From Promethearchaeota archaeon Loki_b32 (GTDB taxonomy: Archaea > Asgardarchaeota > Lokiarchaeia > Sigyniarchaeales > SOKP01): a DNA stretch of 64,000 nucleotides. The stretch spans positions 1-64,000 of the forward strand of contig NJBH01000003.1 of NCBI GenBank assembly GCA_005223125.1, in the 5' to 3' direction. Numbering within the stretch: the first letter of the stretch is position 1; the number at the start of each line of letters is the position of its first letter. A program made the translations under genes and the position numbers. The notes under the pieces are model-generated. The model made no database searches. It was given only the letters and a program-made list of their open reading frames with translations, and was not told the DNA's origin. Shown piece after piece: positions 33,188 to 43,932 of this stretch.

Positions 33188-33302
33188 ATTTTTTCCCCTA
33201 TAAAATTAGTATAAATATTTTGAATATATTCCTTAAATATTAATAAAATTTAACTTTCTTTGAAAAATCCATTCTAACAAAAAAAATAAAATTAGAATTT
33301 TG

Positions 33303-33713
33303 TTATAAAAATTCAAATTCGAAGCGCCCAAGACTGTTCACAATTTCTAGTGCTGCTTTAGTATTACGCATTAACTTTGCCATATCACCTTCAAGTCTTA
33401 ATTTACCAGCCATTATAGCTCTTATTGGATCAATTTCTTTTTTCGTAACTGCTACAAAATTATCATAAGGTCCAGCCATGGTGGATTCTGTTTCTATTTC
33501 TTCACCTTCTGGTACCAATCTAGTTCCTGTACATTCTCCATGATGTAATCCTATAAATACTCTAACTTCATGATCTAACTTACCACTAGGTTCGATAACA
33601 AGAAGCATATCCCCTTCCCAAGTAAGTGCTGATGGTTTATAATCTGGATTTTCATTTATAGCTTTGCCAAAAGCTTCAACCCATTCTTCTGATAAAATTT
33701 TCATTCTTATCAC
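33303..33713 (-). CDS. SCP2 sterol-binding domain protein
   Basis: 136 aa; 'AIMAGKLRLEGDMAKLMRN' SCP2 C-terminal signature. Confidence 0.82.
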   Translation of the reverse strand: MIRMKILSEEWVEAFGKAINENPDYKPSALTWEGDMLLVIEPSGKLDHEVRVFIGLHHGECTGTRLVPEGEEIETESTMAGPYDNFVAVTKKEIDPIRAIMAGKLRLEGDMAKLMRNTKAALEIVNSLGRFEFEFL

Positions 33714-33802
33714 TTCAGTTTTTTCAATTTAAATTTATTTTCTTCATAATTTGTTAGTATATTAATTGTTAAAATTGAATTTAAGATTTCAATTTTTTTA
33801 AT

Positions 33803-35002
33803 TTAGATTAAAGTTAAATCAATATGAATATCAGTTATGGGGTAAGACACACAGGGGTGAATATAACCATAATCTTGATCAATTTCTCTCATTGTCACTT
33901 CTGGGGGCATGAATATTTTGCCACTCACAAGTTTAGTTCTACACAAAGCACATGCTCCTGAGCGGCACCCATTATTAATAATTATGCCTAAATCTTTTTC
34001 TCTTTCAAGACTATTTAATATTGGTTCAACACATGATGCTTCAAATGTCTCTTTAACTTTTCTTCCCTGATTTAAAAACTCTATAGTAATATTCACAGTG
34101 TTTGAAGTATTAATATCTTTTGGCCAACCTATTACTTCTGTAACATCATCAGGGACCCCATAAGATTCGTAAATCATGTGATGTCTAGGGACACCCAACT
34201 CTTTCATTTGTCCTTCTATAAATGAATACATTGCACGATTTCCAACTATATAAAAGAATTTATTTTCAATTGATTTTATCTCATCTAAAATCTTATCTTT
34301 TGTAATAAAGCCGGAAGCACCATCCCAACTTGGTCCTGGTTCTGAAAGAATGTATTTAACTCTAACATTAGAACGTCTTGTTTGTATATCCTCAAGTTCG
34401 TCTTTAAATAACATATTATCTTCAGATAAACATCCAAATATTAACCAGACATTCAATTTTAAGTTCTGTTCAGAAATATCTCTCAACATTGAAATGAAAG
34501 GTGTTATACCAGAACCACCAGCAATAAAAACTAAATCGGTCCCATGAAAAACACGATTATAATACAATTCTCCTAATGGTTCTGTTGCTTCTAATATATC
34601 ACCAACTTTTATTGCATCAAGTAAATAAATGCTAACAAATCCTCCCTCTTTTCTTTTTACTCCTAATTCATAATAAGCAAGCTGATTTGGAGATGAAACA
34701 AGTGAAAAAGGTCGAGATGTTCTAACACCACTAATTTCTACAGTAAGACCAATATACTGGCCGGCTCTGAATGGAGCAAGAGGCTTATTAGGTCTTGCTG
34801 AGACGAACCGATACAGTTTAGTATCCTTAGAGAGTTCTTGTATATCTGTGACTTGCAATAATTGTTTTTCGGGATGAATACGATCACAGAGATTTTCCAA
34901 TCCATCATAATACCAAGGAATTGGCTCAACTTCATCTCGCCATTTTTTTAATTTCTCAAGTTTTTGATACTTCTTAACATCATTCATTATCTCTTTTTCC
35001 AC
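33803..35002 (-). CDS. FNR-type flavin reductase with C-terminal plant-type [2Fe-2S] ferredoxin domain
   Basis: 399 aa; 'RPFSLVSSP', 'FIAGGSGITPFISMLRD', 'CRSGACALC...HPC'. Confidence 0.93.
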   Translation of the reverse strand: MEKEIMNDVKKYQKLEKLKKWRDEVEPIPWYYDGLENLCDRIHPEKQLLQVTDIQELSKDTKLYRFVSARPNKPLAPFRAGQYIGLTVEISGVRTSRPFSLVSSPNQLAYYELGVKRKEGGFVSIYLLDAIKVGDILEATEPLGELYYNRVFHGTDLVFIAGGSGITPFISMLRDISEQNLKLNVWLIFGCLSEDNMLFKDELEDIQTRRSNVRVKYILSEPGPSWDGASGFITKDKILDEIKSIENKFFYIVGNRAMYSFIEGQMKELGVPRHHMIYESYGVPDDVTEVIGWPKDINTSNTVNITIEFLNQGRKVKETFEASCVEPILNSLEREKDLGIIINNGCRSGACALCRTKLVSGKIFMPPEVTMREIDQDYGYIHPCVSYPITDIHIDLTLI

Positions 35003-35005
35003 TAC

Positions 35006-36559
35006 TTACCACCTCCCTTCTTTGTTATCTCTTATATACATACCAGCAGCAATCCTTCCACTCAAAATACTTGATGAGAATCCACCACCAATATTTGTCC
35101 AAGCACCGCACTGATATAACCCAGGAATTGAACCACGGCTTTTTAACCTAAGTGTTGGACCATTCATAAGATCCTGAGTATATCCATAGATAGCTCCTTC
35201 TAAATTCTTTGAATATCGATAATATGTAAGAGGAGTTGCGGCTTCAACTACTTCTATATAATCACGAATCTCTGGACAAATTGTTTTTTCTACTAATTCA
35301 ACCATTTTATCGGTAATATAATCCTTGACTTTAAAATACTGGTCAGGGGATATTGATTGCCATAATTTGCCCATTTGTAATGTAGTAAGAACAAGTTGGG
35401 ATGTTCCTGGAGGAGTAATATCATCATAAATATGATTATAACAAGCTGCTACCATATATTTAGGTGGTTCTAATTTAGTAAATGTTTCATAGGCTTTATT
35501 TAAATCATCTGTCTCATTTATAAACATTTCATGAACATTCAATCCTAATTCTTTGTATGAAGCATTCAGACCTATATAAACTGAAAATGCAGATGGACCT
35601 ATTTCTGGAGCATAAATTTGCTTTTTATAACTATCTGGGACTACATCATTGGGAAGCATCTTCATTGTTGTACAAATCGGATTGACATTTGAAATTACTG
35701 TTTTACATTCATATATATCACCATTAAGAAGTTCAACACCACAAACTCTTCCATTTTGAACTAGTATTCGGTTAACTAAAGCATTAAACCTAATTTTACC
35801 ACCTAATTCTTCAAAAGCCTTCACAATAGCAGTTGTAAAAGCATGTGATCTTCCAATTGGAAAGGCAGCACCCCATTTTAAATACGTAATTAACATAGCA
35901 ACAAATGCATATGCATTTAATCGAGATGGAGGCAGACCCAAGTATCCCCATAATTGTGCGATAATTGCCATCAAACGTTTATCAGTAAAGAATTTATCAA
36001 ATACTTCTTGTAATGTAAGACCAGAAACCCGTACAAGCCATGGATGTTCTTTAAGTACTTCTGCGGGCGAATACTGACCTCTTCTTCTTACCATAAATTC
36101 AATACCCTCCAACACTTTTTGACACATATCTAAAAATTCTTCGATTCCCTTTTTCTCAGAAGGAAATAATTCAATGAGCTTCTCAATGTATTCTTCTAAA
36201 CCGATAGGTAGAGTAACATCATATCCATCTAAAAATACACTTCTATAAAACTCTGGAATTTGTTTGAATTGGATTTTGTCAGGAATTACTCCTATTCTCT
36301 CCAAAAATCGGTATAAGCCACCTTTATTGGCTTCTGTACCAATATCACTTAGTTCATGTAAGGCGCCCTCAAATTCAAACCTACCTCTTACAAAAGAAGT
36401 TGCAAAACCACCCGGGACATTATGTTTTTCCAGTAATAATACTTTCTTCCCTACAAGGGCAAGTTGACATGCAGCACCGAGTCCTCCGAGACCAGCTCCA
36501 ATAATAATAACGGGATAACTGTCTACTACTCTAGTTTTATCATAAATACTATCATTCAT
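35006..36559 (-). CDS. CrtI-like (phytoene desaturase / retinol saturase superfamily) FAD oxidoreductase
   Basis: 517 aa; 'YPVIIIGAGLGGLGAACQLALVGKKVLLLEKHNVPGGFATSF', C-terminal 'GLYQCGAWTNIGGGFSSSILSGRIAAGMY'. Confidence 0.92.
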   Translation of the reverse strand: MNDSIYDKTRVVDSYPVIIIGAGLGGLGAACQLALVGKKVLLLEKHNVPGGFATSFVRGRFEFEGALHELSDIGTEANKGGLYRFLERIGVIPDKIQFKQIPEFYRSVFLDGYDVTLPIGLEEYIEKLIELFPSEKKGIEEFLDMCQKVLEGIEFMVRRRGQYSPAEVLKEHPWLVRVSGLTLQEVFDKFFTDKRLMAIIAQLWGYLGLPPSRLNAYAFVAMLITYLKWGAAFPIGRSHAFTTAIVKAFEELGGKIRFNALVNRILVQNGRVCGVELLNGDIYECKTVISNVNPICTTMKMLPNDVVPDSYKKQIYAPEIGPSAFSVYIGLNASYKELGLNVHEMFINETDDLNKAYETFTKLEPPKYMVAACYNHIYDDITPPGTSQLVLTTLQMGKLWQSISPDQYFKVKDYITDKMVELVEKTICPEIRDYIEVVEAATPLTYYRYSKNLEGAIYGYTQDLMNGPTLRLKSRGSIPGLYQCGAWTNIGGGFSSSILSGRIAAGMYIRDNKEGRW

Positions 36560-36704
36560 AAAAAATAATTCTATCAGATAACATTTAAAATTATAGATTT
36601 TAATCTAAATAATTTAATTTTTAATAGATAAGAAAATAGAAGAGGAACATTTGTATATTAATGAAAAATAGATATTCAATATAGATTTTGTTAGTAGGGT
36701 TTAA

Positions 36705-37520
36705 TCAACGACCAACAAAGACTGGATCTCGTTTTTCTTTGAGAGCTTTCATAGATTCATTAAAATCTTTTGAGGTAAAGGCTTTTCTTAATGCTCTATT
36801 TTCTAAATCTAAAGTTCTATCTAAGATCTCCCGAAAATAAGCATGCATAGTTTTTTTCATCAGCTTCAAAGATAGGCTTGGACCTTTTGGTGGGATTAAT
36901 TTTAAAGCTTGTTCTCTAGAATAAGGGATTAATTCATCTGGTGGCAAAACTTTATTTACAAGTCCAAGTTCATAAGCTTTTTGAGCAGTTATTTTATCAC
37001 CAAAATAACAAATTTCCTTTGCTTTTTGAAAACCGACTAGTAATGGTAAAAGAAATGTGCAAGAAAATTCTGGAATTATGGCTCTTTTTGAGAAGAAAAA
37101 TCCTAACCAAGCATTTTTTGACATATATATTAAATCGGCACCAGCCAAGGGCATTGTAATACCACCTCCAATGGCCATTCCATTAATAGCGGCTATGACT
37201 GGTTTATTAAAATCCCAAAATTTCATACACACTTTTTTTTGTGCGATATCCATAAGATCAATTTCTGGATATTTTCTCATTTCTTCCATCATTTCTGGTT
37301 TAAAATAACCACCAGATGTAAAAGCGTTTCCCTTGGGATCTCCAGTTATTATTAGTACTTTAGCATTTCTATCGTTTTCCATATCTTCTAAAACAGTATA
37401 GATTTCTAAGAAAGTAATATAAGTCACAGCATTCCTTCCTTCAGGTCTAGAAATTGTGGCAGTACATATCCCATTATCTTCCTTCTCATAAATAATATCT
37501 TCAAAATCTTCTATTATCAT
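36705..37520 (-). CDS. Enoyl-CoA hydratase/isomerase family protein
   Basis: 271 aa; 'KPVIAAINGMAIGGGITMPLAGADLIYMSKNA'. Confidence 0.9.
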   Translation of the reverse strand: MIIEDFEDIIYEKEDNGICTATISRPEGRNAVTYITFLEIYTVLEDMENDRNAKVLIITGDPKGNAFTSGGYFKPEMMEEMRKYPEIDLMDIAQKKVCMKFWDFNKPVIAAINGMAIGGGITMPLAGADLIYMSKNAWLGFFFSKRAIIPEFSCTFLLPLLVGFQKAKEICYFGDKITAQKAYELGLVNKVLPPDELIPYSREQALKLIPPKGPSLSLKLMKKTMHAYFREILDRTLDLENRALRKAFTSKDFNESMKALKEKRDPVFVGR

Positions 37521-37638
37521 AATTAGATTTAAATTAAATTTTTAATATTGAATACTTTTCAAATTTATGATTATTTATACTTAAGTTTATAGCAAATTTA
37601 AAGAAAATATGTAAAAAAAAGTTTAATTATTTAGTTCT

Positions 37639-39348
37639 TTATTTTTTTTCTTCTTCGCGAAGTGCTTTTTTCAATACTTTACCAACCATAGTTAATGGTA
37701 GTTCTTCTCGGAAGTCCCAGATCTTGGGAACTTCATATTTTGAGAGATTTTCTTCAGCATATTTTTTAATACTATCTTTAACTTCACCAGCTGCTTCAAC
37801 TCCTTCTTTGAGTTGAATAACTGCTTTAACTATTTCAGCTCCAGGTCTATCAGGATTAGGAACCCCTATTATTGCAAGTATTTGAATATCAGGATGCTTT
37901 GTCATTACTTCTTCAACATGAACACTATATACCTTAAAGCCGCTAACTATCAGCATATCTTTGGTACGATCTACAATCTTTAAATAGCCATCTTCATCGA
38001 AAACACCAACATCGCCCGTATGAACATAACCATCTTTATCAAATGTGGCTGCTGTAGCTTCAGGTTTATTATGATATTGCTTAACAACTGAGGGACCTTT
38101 TATCAAGATTTCACCGGGTTGTCCAATCTCTTTTATATCTGCTCCAGATTCTGTATCTATTAGTTTAATATCTGTATCTGGCCATGGCAATCCAACAGTT
38201 CCAATTTTTTTCTCTCCATACATTGGATTAGCGCATATTACAACAGCAGTTTCAGTCATTCCATAAACCTCGACAAATTTATTCTCTGTATGAAATTGTT
38301 TTTCAAATTCTCTTATTGCTTCTGGAGGAAAGGGTGCAGCACCACTTACATATAATGAAATATTATCTAATACTTCTGGTGGGATTTTTTTTGACATTGG
38401 ATTATTCTGAACCATTAAAAACAGAGTTGGTACATTTCCAAAACTTGAAGGTTTCTTATCAATGATCTCCTTTATTATATGGTCAGTATCTCTTGGATTT
38501 GCTATTAATATTTGTGCTCCTCCTAAATAATTCAAAAAAAGTCCTATAAGGAATCCCGCAACGTGAAAGAAAGGAAATGCTGAAAGAAGTATTTCTTTAC
38601 CTTTCTCTCTATTGACCCAGACATCAAATTGATGAATATTTGCCATCAAATTGGAATGAACGATGTCTACTCCTTTAGGAAGTCCTGTAGTTCCTCCTGT
38701 ATATTGTATCAAGGCCAAATCTTTTTTCGGATCAATATCAACCTTTTTCAAATCAATTTCCGTTTCTAATGCCACTAGAAATGGGACTACAGTTTTTCCA
38801 GGCCAAGGTATAATTTTACCCTTTGGAATCTTTTTTATTAATTTTCCCATAAATACTTTAAATCCCCCGAAACCCATAAATTCTGAAATATTTGTTGGGA
38901 CTATAACTTTCAAATCATTTAAGCGATCATAAATCTTTGAAATGACTTTTTCATGAAGTATATCCATAGTAATTAAAAATTTTGCACCTGAATCCTTCAT
39001 TTGATAAGCCATTTCTTCGGGGCTTAACAGTGGTGAACATCCTGTAACAGTACCGCCAGCTATATATGTTCCATAAACAGCAAAGAGGTATTGAGGAGAA
39101 TTCGCAAGACAAATTGCAACTACATCACCCTTATTTAGACCATTTTTCTGTAAGAATGTAGCAAATTTCTGAGAATATTTTAATATCTCTTTGAAAAGAA
39201 ATGTGCGGTCCATGAAATAAAAACCTACATTATCTGCATATTTGGTCATGTTTTGGGTTAAAATCGTTCCAAGATCTTCTGTTGGATATGTTAAAGTTGC
39301 TGGAACATGTTTATCATATGATTTAAGCCATATTTTTTCATTACTCAT
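37639..39348 (-). CDS. AMP-binding acyl-CoA synthetase
   Basis: 569 aa; 'LIQYTGGTTGLPKGVD', 'EVYGMTETAVVICANP', 'VHTGDVGVFDEDGYLKIVDRTKDML'. Confidence 0.94.
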   Translation of the reverse strand: MSNEKIWLKSYDKHVPATLTYPTEDLGTILTQNMTKYADNVGFYFMDRTFLFKEILKYSQKFATFLQKNGLNKGDVVAICLANSPQYLFAVYGTYIAGGTVTGCSPLLSPEEMAYQMKDSGAKFLITMDILHEKVISKIYDRLNDLKVIVPTNISEFMGFGGFKVFMGKLIKKIPKGKIIPWPGKTVVPFLVALETEIDLKKVDIDPKKDLALIQYTGGTTGLPKGVDIVHSNLMANIHQFDVWVNREKGKEILLSAFPFFHVAGFLIGLFLNYLGGAQILIANPRDTDHIIKEIIDKKPSSFGNVPTLFLMVQNNPMSKKIPPEVLDNISLYVSGAAPFPPEAIREFEKQFHTENKFVEVYGMTETAVVICANPMYGEKKIGTVGLPWPDTDIKLIDTESGADIKEIGQPGEILIKGPSVVKQYHNKPEATAATFDKDGYVHTGDVGVFDEDGYLKIVDRTKDMLIVSGFKVYSVHVEEVMTKHPDIQILAIIGVPNPDRPGAEIVKAVIQLKEGVEAAGEVKDSIKKYAEENLSKYEVPKIWDFREELPLTMVGKVLKKALREEEKK

Positions 39349-39584
39349 TTGTTAACTCCTCTATATTAACACTTTTTTGAAATTTTATTATTATATTATT
39401 ATAATTAATTATTTACTATCTTTGTAAAAGCTTATAAAAATTGACATTTTTTTTCTGAAGATTAATGGTTTATATCTCCATTAAAATACAACAATGGACA
39501 GTGTATATTATTGTTGAACTTGCATTGTTATTTACGAAAATTTGGTTAAATTTATAAAAAAGATAAGAAAAAAAAAAAGAAATG

Positions 39585-40865
39585 TTAGAGCAATTTAAAT
39601 AATTGTCTTAGTGTTAGACTCATGATATATTGCTGAATTTGTCTTGTACCTCCGCCAATTTCCTGAATTCTGGTTATGCCTAGTAAATCTTGCATTAATG
39701 TATTATCACACACACCAGCACCTCCCATAAGATTAGCACACTCATAAGCTGTTCTTTGAGCCAACTTAGCACTTATTGATTTCAGTTGGGCTGCTGTGGC
39801 CATTAAAGTTAAACTAAATTGTTTAGGGAGGGATCCAAATTGTTCCACTTTTTTATCTACCATTTGACATACGTTTAAAGTAGATAAAGTAAGATTCATA
39901 GTTTCTGCCCATAAATCTGCTAAAGGAAATCCAACCCCTTGAAATTTTAAAATCTCTTGATCAAATTGCTTTCTCATGTTAGCATAAATAACAGCATGAG
40001 TTATAGCATTCCAAGCTTCTGCCGCGTTTAGTATCACAATCCCTAATCGTTCCAAATTCAATCCTTCAAAAAGATATTCCCTTCCTTGACCTGGTTTACC
40101 TAAAACATACTCTGGAGGTACTTTTAAATTTGTGAAAGTTTCTTTACCAAGATGAATTCTTGGAGTCCATGGAATATTGATTCTTTCTGCTTTCCATCCA
40201 TCCCAAGATGTATCAACTAAAAATTGTCCCATAGTATTGCCACTATTCTTTTCAGTAACGGCATAAATTATTGCCCAATCTGCTTTAGGTCCATTTGTTT
40301 GGTAAATTTTTTCTCCGTTAAGAATATAACTTCCATCTTCTTGTTGATCACAAGTTGTTAACATATGAACTGCATCAGAACCTCTTTCAGGTTCGGTGAT
40401 ACAAATACATCCATTTTTCTGCCCTGTTACTAATTCTTTTAGCGCTTTTAAGCGAATATCAACATCTTCATGATGCACCAATAGAGGATTTATTGCTAAA
40501 ACATTAGCACCCATTCCCATTGTAAGTTGAGGGTCAAAAAAATCAGTAGCTAATGTTCTCATAAATTCAGCTGTTAATCCATACGGCTCAAAATTCATAT
40601 CAAGAACATCAAAATTATTTATTCGTGTAACTAAACCTTCTTTACCAATTTCAGGAATCCACTCATAAAAATCTTCATTATGAGTGATATTATTCCTCTT
40701 TTCAAAACCGATATAGAACTTTTGAGCTTTCTTAAGAAAATCTAAATGCTCCTTTTCCAAAAAAGACATCAAATTGTAATTCAAGAATTTATAACGATTC
40801 TTTAAAGAAAGCTTCTCAAGTATTTCATCATTAATACATTGAACTTCTCCTTTTTTGATAACCAT
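39585..40865 (-). CDS. Acyl-CoA dehydrogenase
   Basis: 426 aa; 'GCICITEPERGSDAVHMLTTC', 'GGAGVCDNTLMQDLLGITRIQEIGGGTRQIQ'. Confidence 0.92.
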   Translation of the reverse strand: MVIKKGEVQCINDEILEKLSLKNRYKFLNYNLMSFLEKEHLDFLKKAQKFYIGFEKRNNITHNEDFYEWIPEIGKEGLVTRINNFDVLDMNFEPYGLTAEFMRTLATDFFDPQLTMGMGANVLAINPLLVHHEDVDIRLKALKELVTGQKNGCICITEPERGSDAVHMLTTCDQQEDGSYILNGEKIYQTNGPKADWAIIYAVTEKNSGNTMGQFLVDTSWDGWKAERINIPWTPRIHLGKETFTNLKVPPEYVLGKPGQGREYLFEGLNLERLGIVILNAAEAWNAITHAVIYANMRKQFDQEILKFQGVGFPLADLWAETMNLTLSTLNVCQMVDKKVEQFGSLPKQFSLTLMATAAQLKSISAKLAQRTAYECANLMGGAGVCDNTLMQDLLGITRIQEIGGGTRQIQQYIMSLTLRQLFKLL

Positions 40866-41046
40866 TTAACTCAACTCTAAAAATTTAAATTAATTTTTTT
40901 AGTAGTAATATTGCCCATATCTCTTAAAATTATTTAAAATGTCTGTAAAAATTAAAGAAAGGGAATCAGAGGTTTTTAAAATTATAAATACTACTAATCA
41001 CAATATTAATCATTATAAAAATTACAATCAAAAAAAATTTAAAATA

Positions 41047-41508
41047 ATGACTGAAAAAATAGTTGTTGCAAATAAAGGGTTAGTAAGAGCAGAATTTGCT
41101 TTTTGGGTTGGCCGATACATGGACAAGTTTTTTGATGCTTTTGAAAATAAGAAAATACTTGGAAATAAATGTCCTAAATGTGGAGATGTTTTTGTTCCAC
41201 CAAGAAAAATATGTGGAAAATGTAATATTATGATCCCTTTTGATCAAAATTGGGTAGATTTGCCAGATACTGGTACTTTAAAGAATTATACTATAACATA
41301 TTACAAAATAAATGATAGAGCCAGTCGAAAGGTTAAGAAACCTCAAATTATTGGGATGGTACAAATTGATGGGAGTAATACAGCAATAATTTACCGTCTA
41401 TTAGATATTGAACCAGAAGAAGTGAAGATAGAAATGAAAGTTAAAGTTGTATGGGAAGATAAAACTAAAGGCGACCCTTCAGATATTAAGGGTTTCGTAA
41501 AAATCTGA
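41047..41508 (+). CDS. DUF35 Zn-ribbon/OB-fold protein (start re-set from 40939 to internal ATG)
   Basis: 'CPKCGDVFVPPRKICGKC'; ATG 41047 in frame gives an N-terminus matching paralogs. Confidence 0.88.
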   Translation: MTEKIVVANKGLVRAEFAFWVGRYMDKFFDAFENKKILGNKCPKCGDVFVPPRKICGKCNIMIPFDQNWVDLPDTGTLKNYTITYYKINDRASRKVKKPQIIGMVQIDGSNTAIIYRLLDIEPEEVKIEMKVKVVWEDKTKGDPSDIKGFVKI

Positions 41509-41523
41509 GAGGTGATAAAATAG

Positions 41524-42666
41524 GTGCAAAAAGTAGGAATTGTAGGATTCTACCAAGTAAAATTACTTTCTGATGCAAATTATGGTCGTTATGAAATGAT
41601 CTTTGAAGCGGTAAGAGGAGCTCTTGATAAAGCAGGATTAAAGAAAAAGGATATAACAACGGTAATTTCATGTACAAATGATTATTATGATGGGAGAACT
41701 ATTTCTAATGCTTTTGCTGTTGAAGCAGGTGGTGCATACTTAGCAGATGAGTCAAAAGTAGAGATGGATGGTGCACACGCATTACTTTATGGGATGATGA
41801 GAATTTTATCTGGGAATCATAAATTAGCAGTGATTTGGGCAGGGAGTATGGCTTCATGTTTTCCATATCATTCAGCTAGATTATTTGAGACTGATCCAAT
41901 ATGGGAAAGACCTAGTGCTTATGTTAATGATATAACAGCAGCTGGGTTTCAGATGAGAGCTTATATGGAGAAATATGGGGTTAGTGTTGAAGAAATGGCC
42001 AAAGTAGTGGTCAAAAATAGAAGAAATGCATCCAAAAATTTATTAGCTTTAGAAGAAGCTCAAAATCCTAATTTAACAGTTAAAGATGTTTTAGACTCTG
42101 AAATTTATGCTGATCCGGTGACTGAACTTATGGTGGCTCAACCTTGTGATGGTATTGCAGCAATACTTTTAGCTCCAGAGAAACAAGCTTTAAAAATTAC
42201 TGATAAACCAGTATGGATTACTGGAGTAGGATATAATCAAGATGCTTATTATCTTGGCGATAAAGATTTATCAGAATCTAAATCAATGAGACTAGCAGCT
42301 AAAATGGCATACGAAGCTGCTGGAATTACAGATCCAATAAAAGAAATTAATGTTGCTGAAATATTTGAAGCATATGCTCATGAAGAATTAATCTTAAAGG
42401 AAGCTCTAGGATTTGCTGAAAAAGGAAAAGGAGCATTTTTGAATTCTGAAATTGATGGAGAGCTTCCAATTAATCCTTCTGGGGGTGCACTCGGAGGTAA
42501 TCCACCTTGTGGAACAGGATTAATTAGAATTATTGAAGCTACGAAACAAATTACAGGTGAAGCAAATGGATATCAAGTAGAAGGTGTTAAAAAAGCTCTA
42601 GCAACAGGGCAGATTGGTATGTGTGCCCAAAATAATATAGTATATATATTGGAGGGGGGGAATTAA
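41524..42666 (+). CDS. Thiolase-fold protein, type A subunit (GTG start)
   Basis: 380 aa; 'QKVGIVGFYQVKLLSDANYGRYEMIFEAVRGALDKAG', 'NPSGGALGGNPPCGTG'. Confidence 0.88.
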   Translation: MQKVGIVGFYQVKLLSDANYGRYEMIFEAVRGALDKAGLKKKDITTVISCTNDYYDGRTISNAFAVEAGGAYLADESKVEMDGAHALLYGMMRILSGNHKLAVIWAGSMASCFPYHSARLFETDPIWERPSAYVNDITAAGFQMRAYMEKYGVSVEEMAKVVVKNRRNASKNLLALEEAQNPNLTVKDVLDSEIYADPVTELMVAQPCDGIAAILLAPEKQALKITDKPVWITGVGYNQDAYYLGDKDLSESKSMRLAAKMAYEAAGITDPIKEINVAEIFEAYAHEELILKEALGFAEKGKGAFLNSEIDGELPINPSGGALGGNPPCGTGLIRIIEATKQITGEANGYQVEGVKKALATGQIGMCAQNNIVYILEGGN

Positions 42667-42667
42667 A

Positions 42668-43915
42668 ATGGGAAGACAAGTTTGTATCGCTAGCGCTGGA
42701 TTCAGCGAACATGCTTCAAAAAGATCTGATGTGAATATGCCAGAATTAGTCAGTGAAGCAATTGAAGATTGTTTAAAAAAAGTTCCAAGTGTCAGTGTAA
42801 ATGACATCGATGCTTTTGTTAATGGGAATATGCCTGCCTTTGAAGGTTCTAATATACCAGAATTATGGATGACTGATTGGATGGGAGCACGAAACAAACC
42901 ATTAATGAGAATTACAACTGGTGGAACAACGGGAGGATCAGTCGCTATTGGTGGATATTATACTGTAACAGCAGAATTACCAGGGATCGACACAGTTTTG
43001 GCAATAGCATTTGAACAACAATCCCAAGGGGACACTAGCACGGGCTTAGCTTCTGTTGCATATGGGGAAATATCAGTTCTAAACACTTTAGGCATTTCTT
43101 ATGAACAATTAACCCAATTATTATCTGCTGGCGCCGCAATTGGAGTTGCTTCTTACCAAGCTACTAATTATATGCGTAGAAGTAAAATTACGGAAGAAGA
43201 CTTAGCTAGAGTTGTTGTACAAAATAGACATAATGCTGCTAATACTTGGTGGGCTCATTTGAAAATGCCCGATCTAACAATCGCAGATGTATTAGAAACA
43301 CCATATATTTCATATCCTTTAAGATATGGTATGGTTTGTCCTGCGTCGGATGGAGCATGCGCCATGTTATTTACTACTGAAGAAAAAGCAAAAGATCTAT
43401 GCGATATACCTGTTTATGTAAATGGAGTAGGTAGTGTAGCTAATGAATCAGGAGTGCTAGGATATAATGGTAGTGGTGCTGGTCAATTAGATACTTCTGA
43501 ACAATTAGGAGCAATGAAATCTGCAGAACTTGCTTTTGGGCAGGCAGGCATTTCATTTCCAAGGAAAGAAATTGACTATGCTGAGGTTTATTCGCCTTTT
43601 CCAAACCAAGAACTAATGTGGATTGAAAGGTTAGGGTTGTTTGAGGAAAATACAGCTTCAGAAATGTATGAAACGGGTGTTACAGCTCTTAATGGAGAGT
43701 TACCAATAAATTGTTCTGGTGGAGTTAATTCAACTAACGCGATTGGAGCTTCAGCCATGGAAAGACCTGCAGTAGCAGCACTTCAGATTATGGGTAAAGC
43801 TAGTAATCAAGTACCAAAAACGGTACACACCGCTATTGGTCATGGATGGGGAGGTATTATAAATTTAATTACGATGATGGTGATGTCAAATAAACCTACA
43901 AGGAAAATTAAGTAA
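42668..43915 (+). CDS. Thiolase-fold protein, type B subunit
   Basis: 415 aa; 'LMRITTGGTTGGSVAIGGYYTV', 'NCSGGVNSTNAIGASA'. Confidence 0.88.
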   Translation: MGRQVCIASAGFSEHASKRSDVNMPELVSEAIEDCLKKVPSVSVNDIDAFVNGNMPAFEGSNIPELWMTDWMGARNKPLMRITTGGTTGGSVAIGGYYTVTAELPGIDTVLAIAFEQQSQGDTSTGLASVAYGEISVLNTLGISYEQLTQLLSAGAAIGVASYQATNYMRRSKITEEDLARVVVQNRHNAANTWWAHLKMPDLTIADVLETPYISYPLRYGMVCPASDGACAMLFTTEEKAKDLCDIPVYVNGVGSVANESGVLGYNGSGAGQLDTSEQLGAMKSAELAFGQAGISFPRKEIDYAEVYSPFPNQELMWIERLGLFEENTASEMYETGVTALNGELPINCSGGVNSTNAIGASAMERPAVAALQIMGKASNQVPKTVHTAIGHGWGGIINLITMMVMSNKPTRKIK

Positions 43916-43932
43916 ATGGAGGTATTAAAAAA

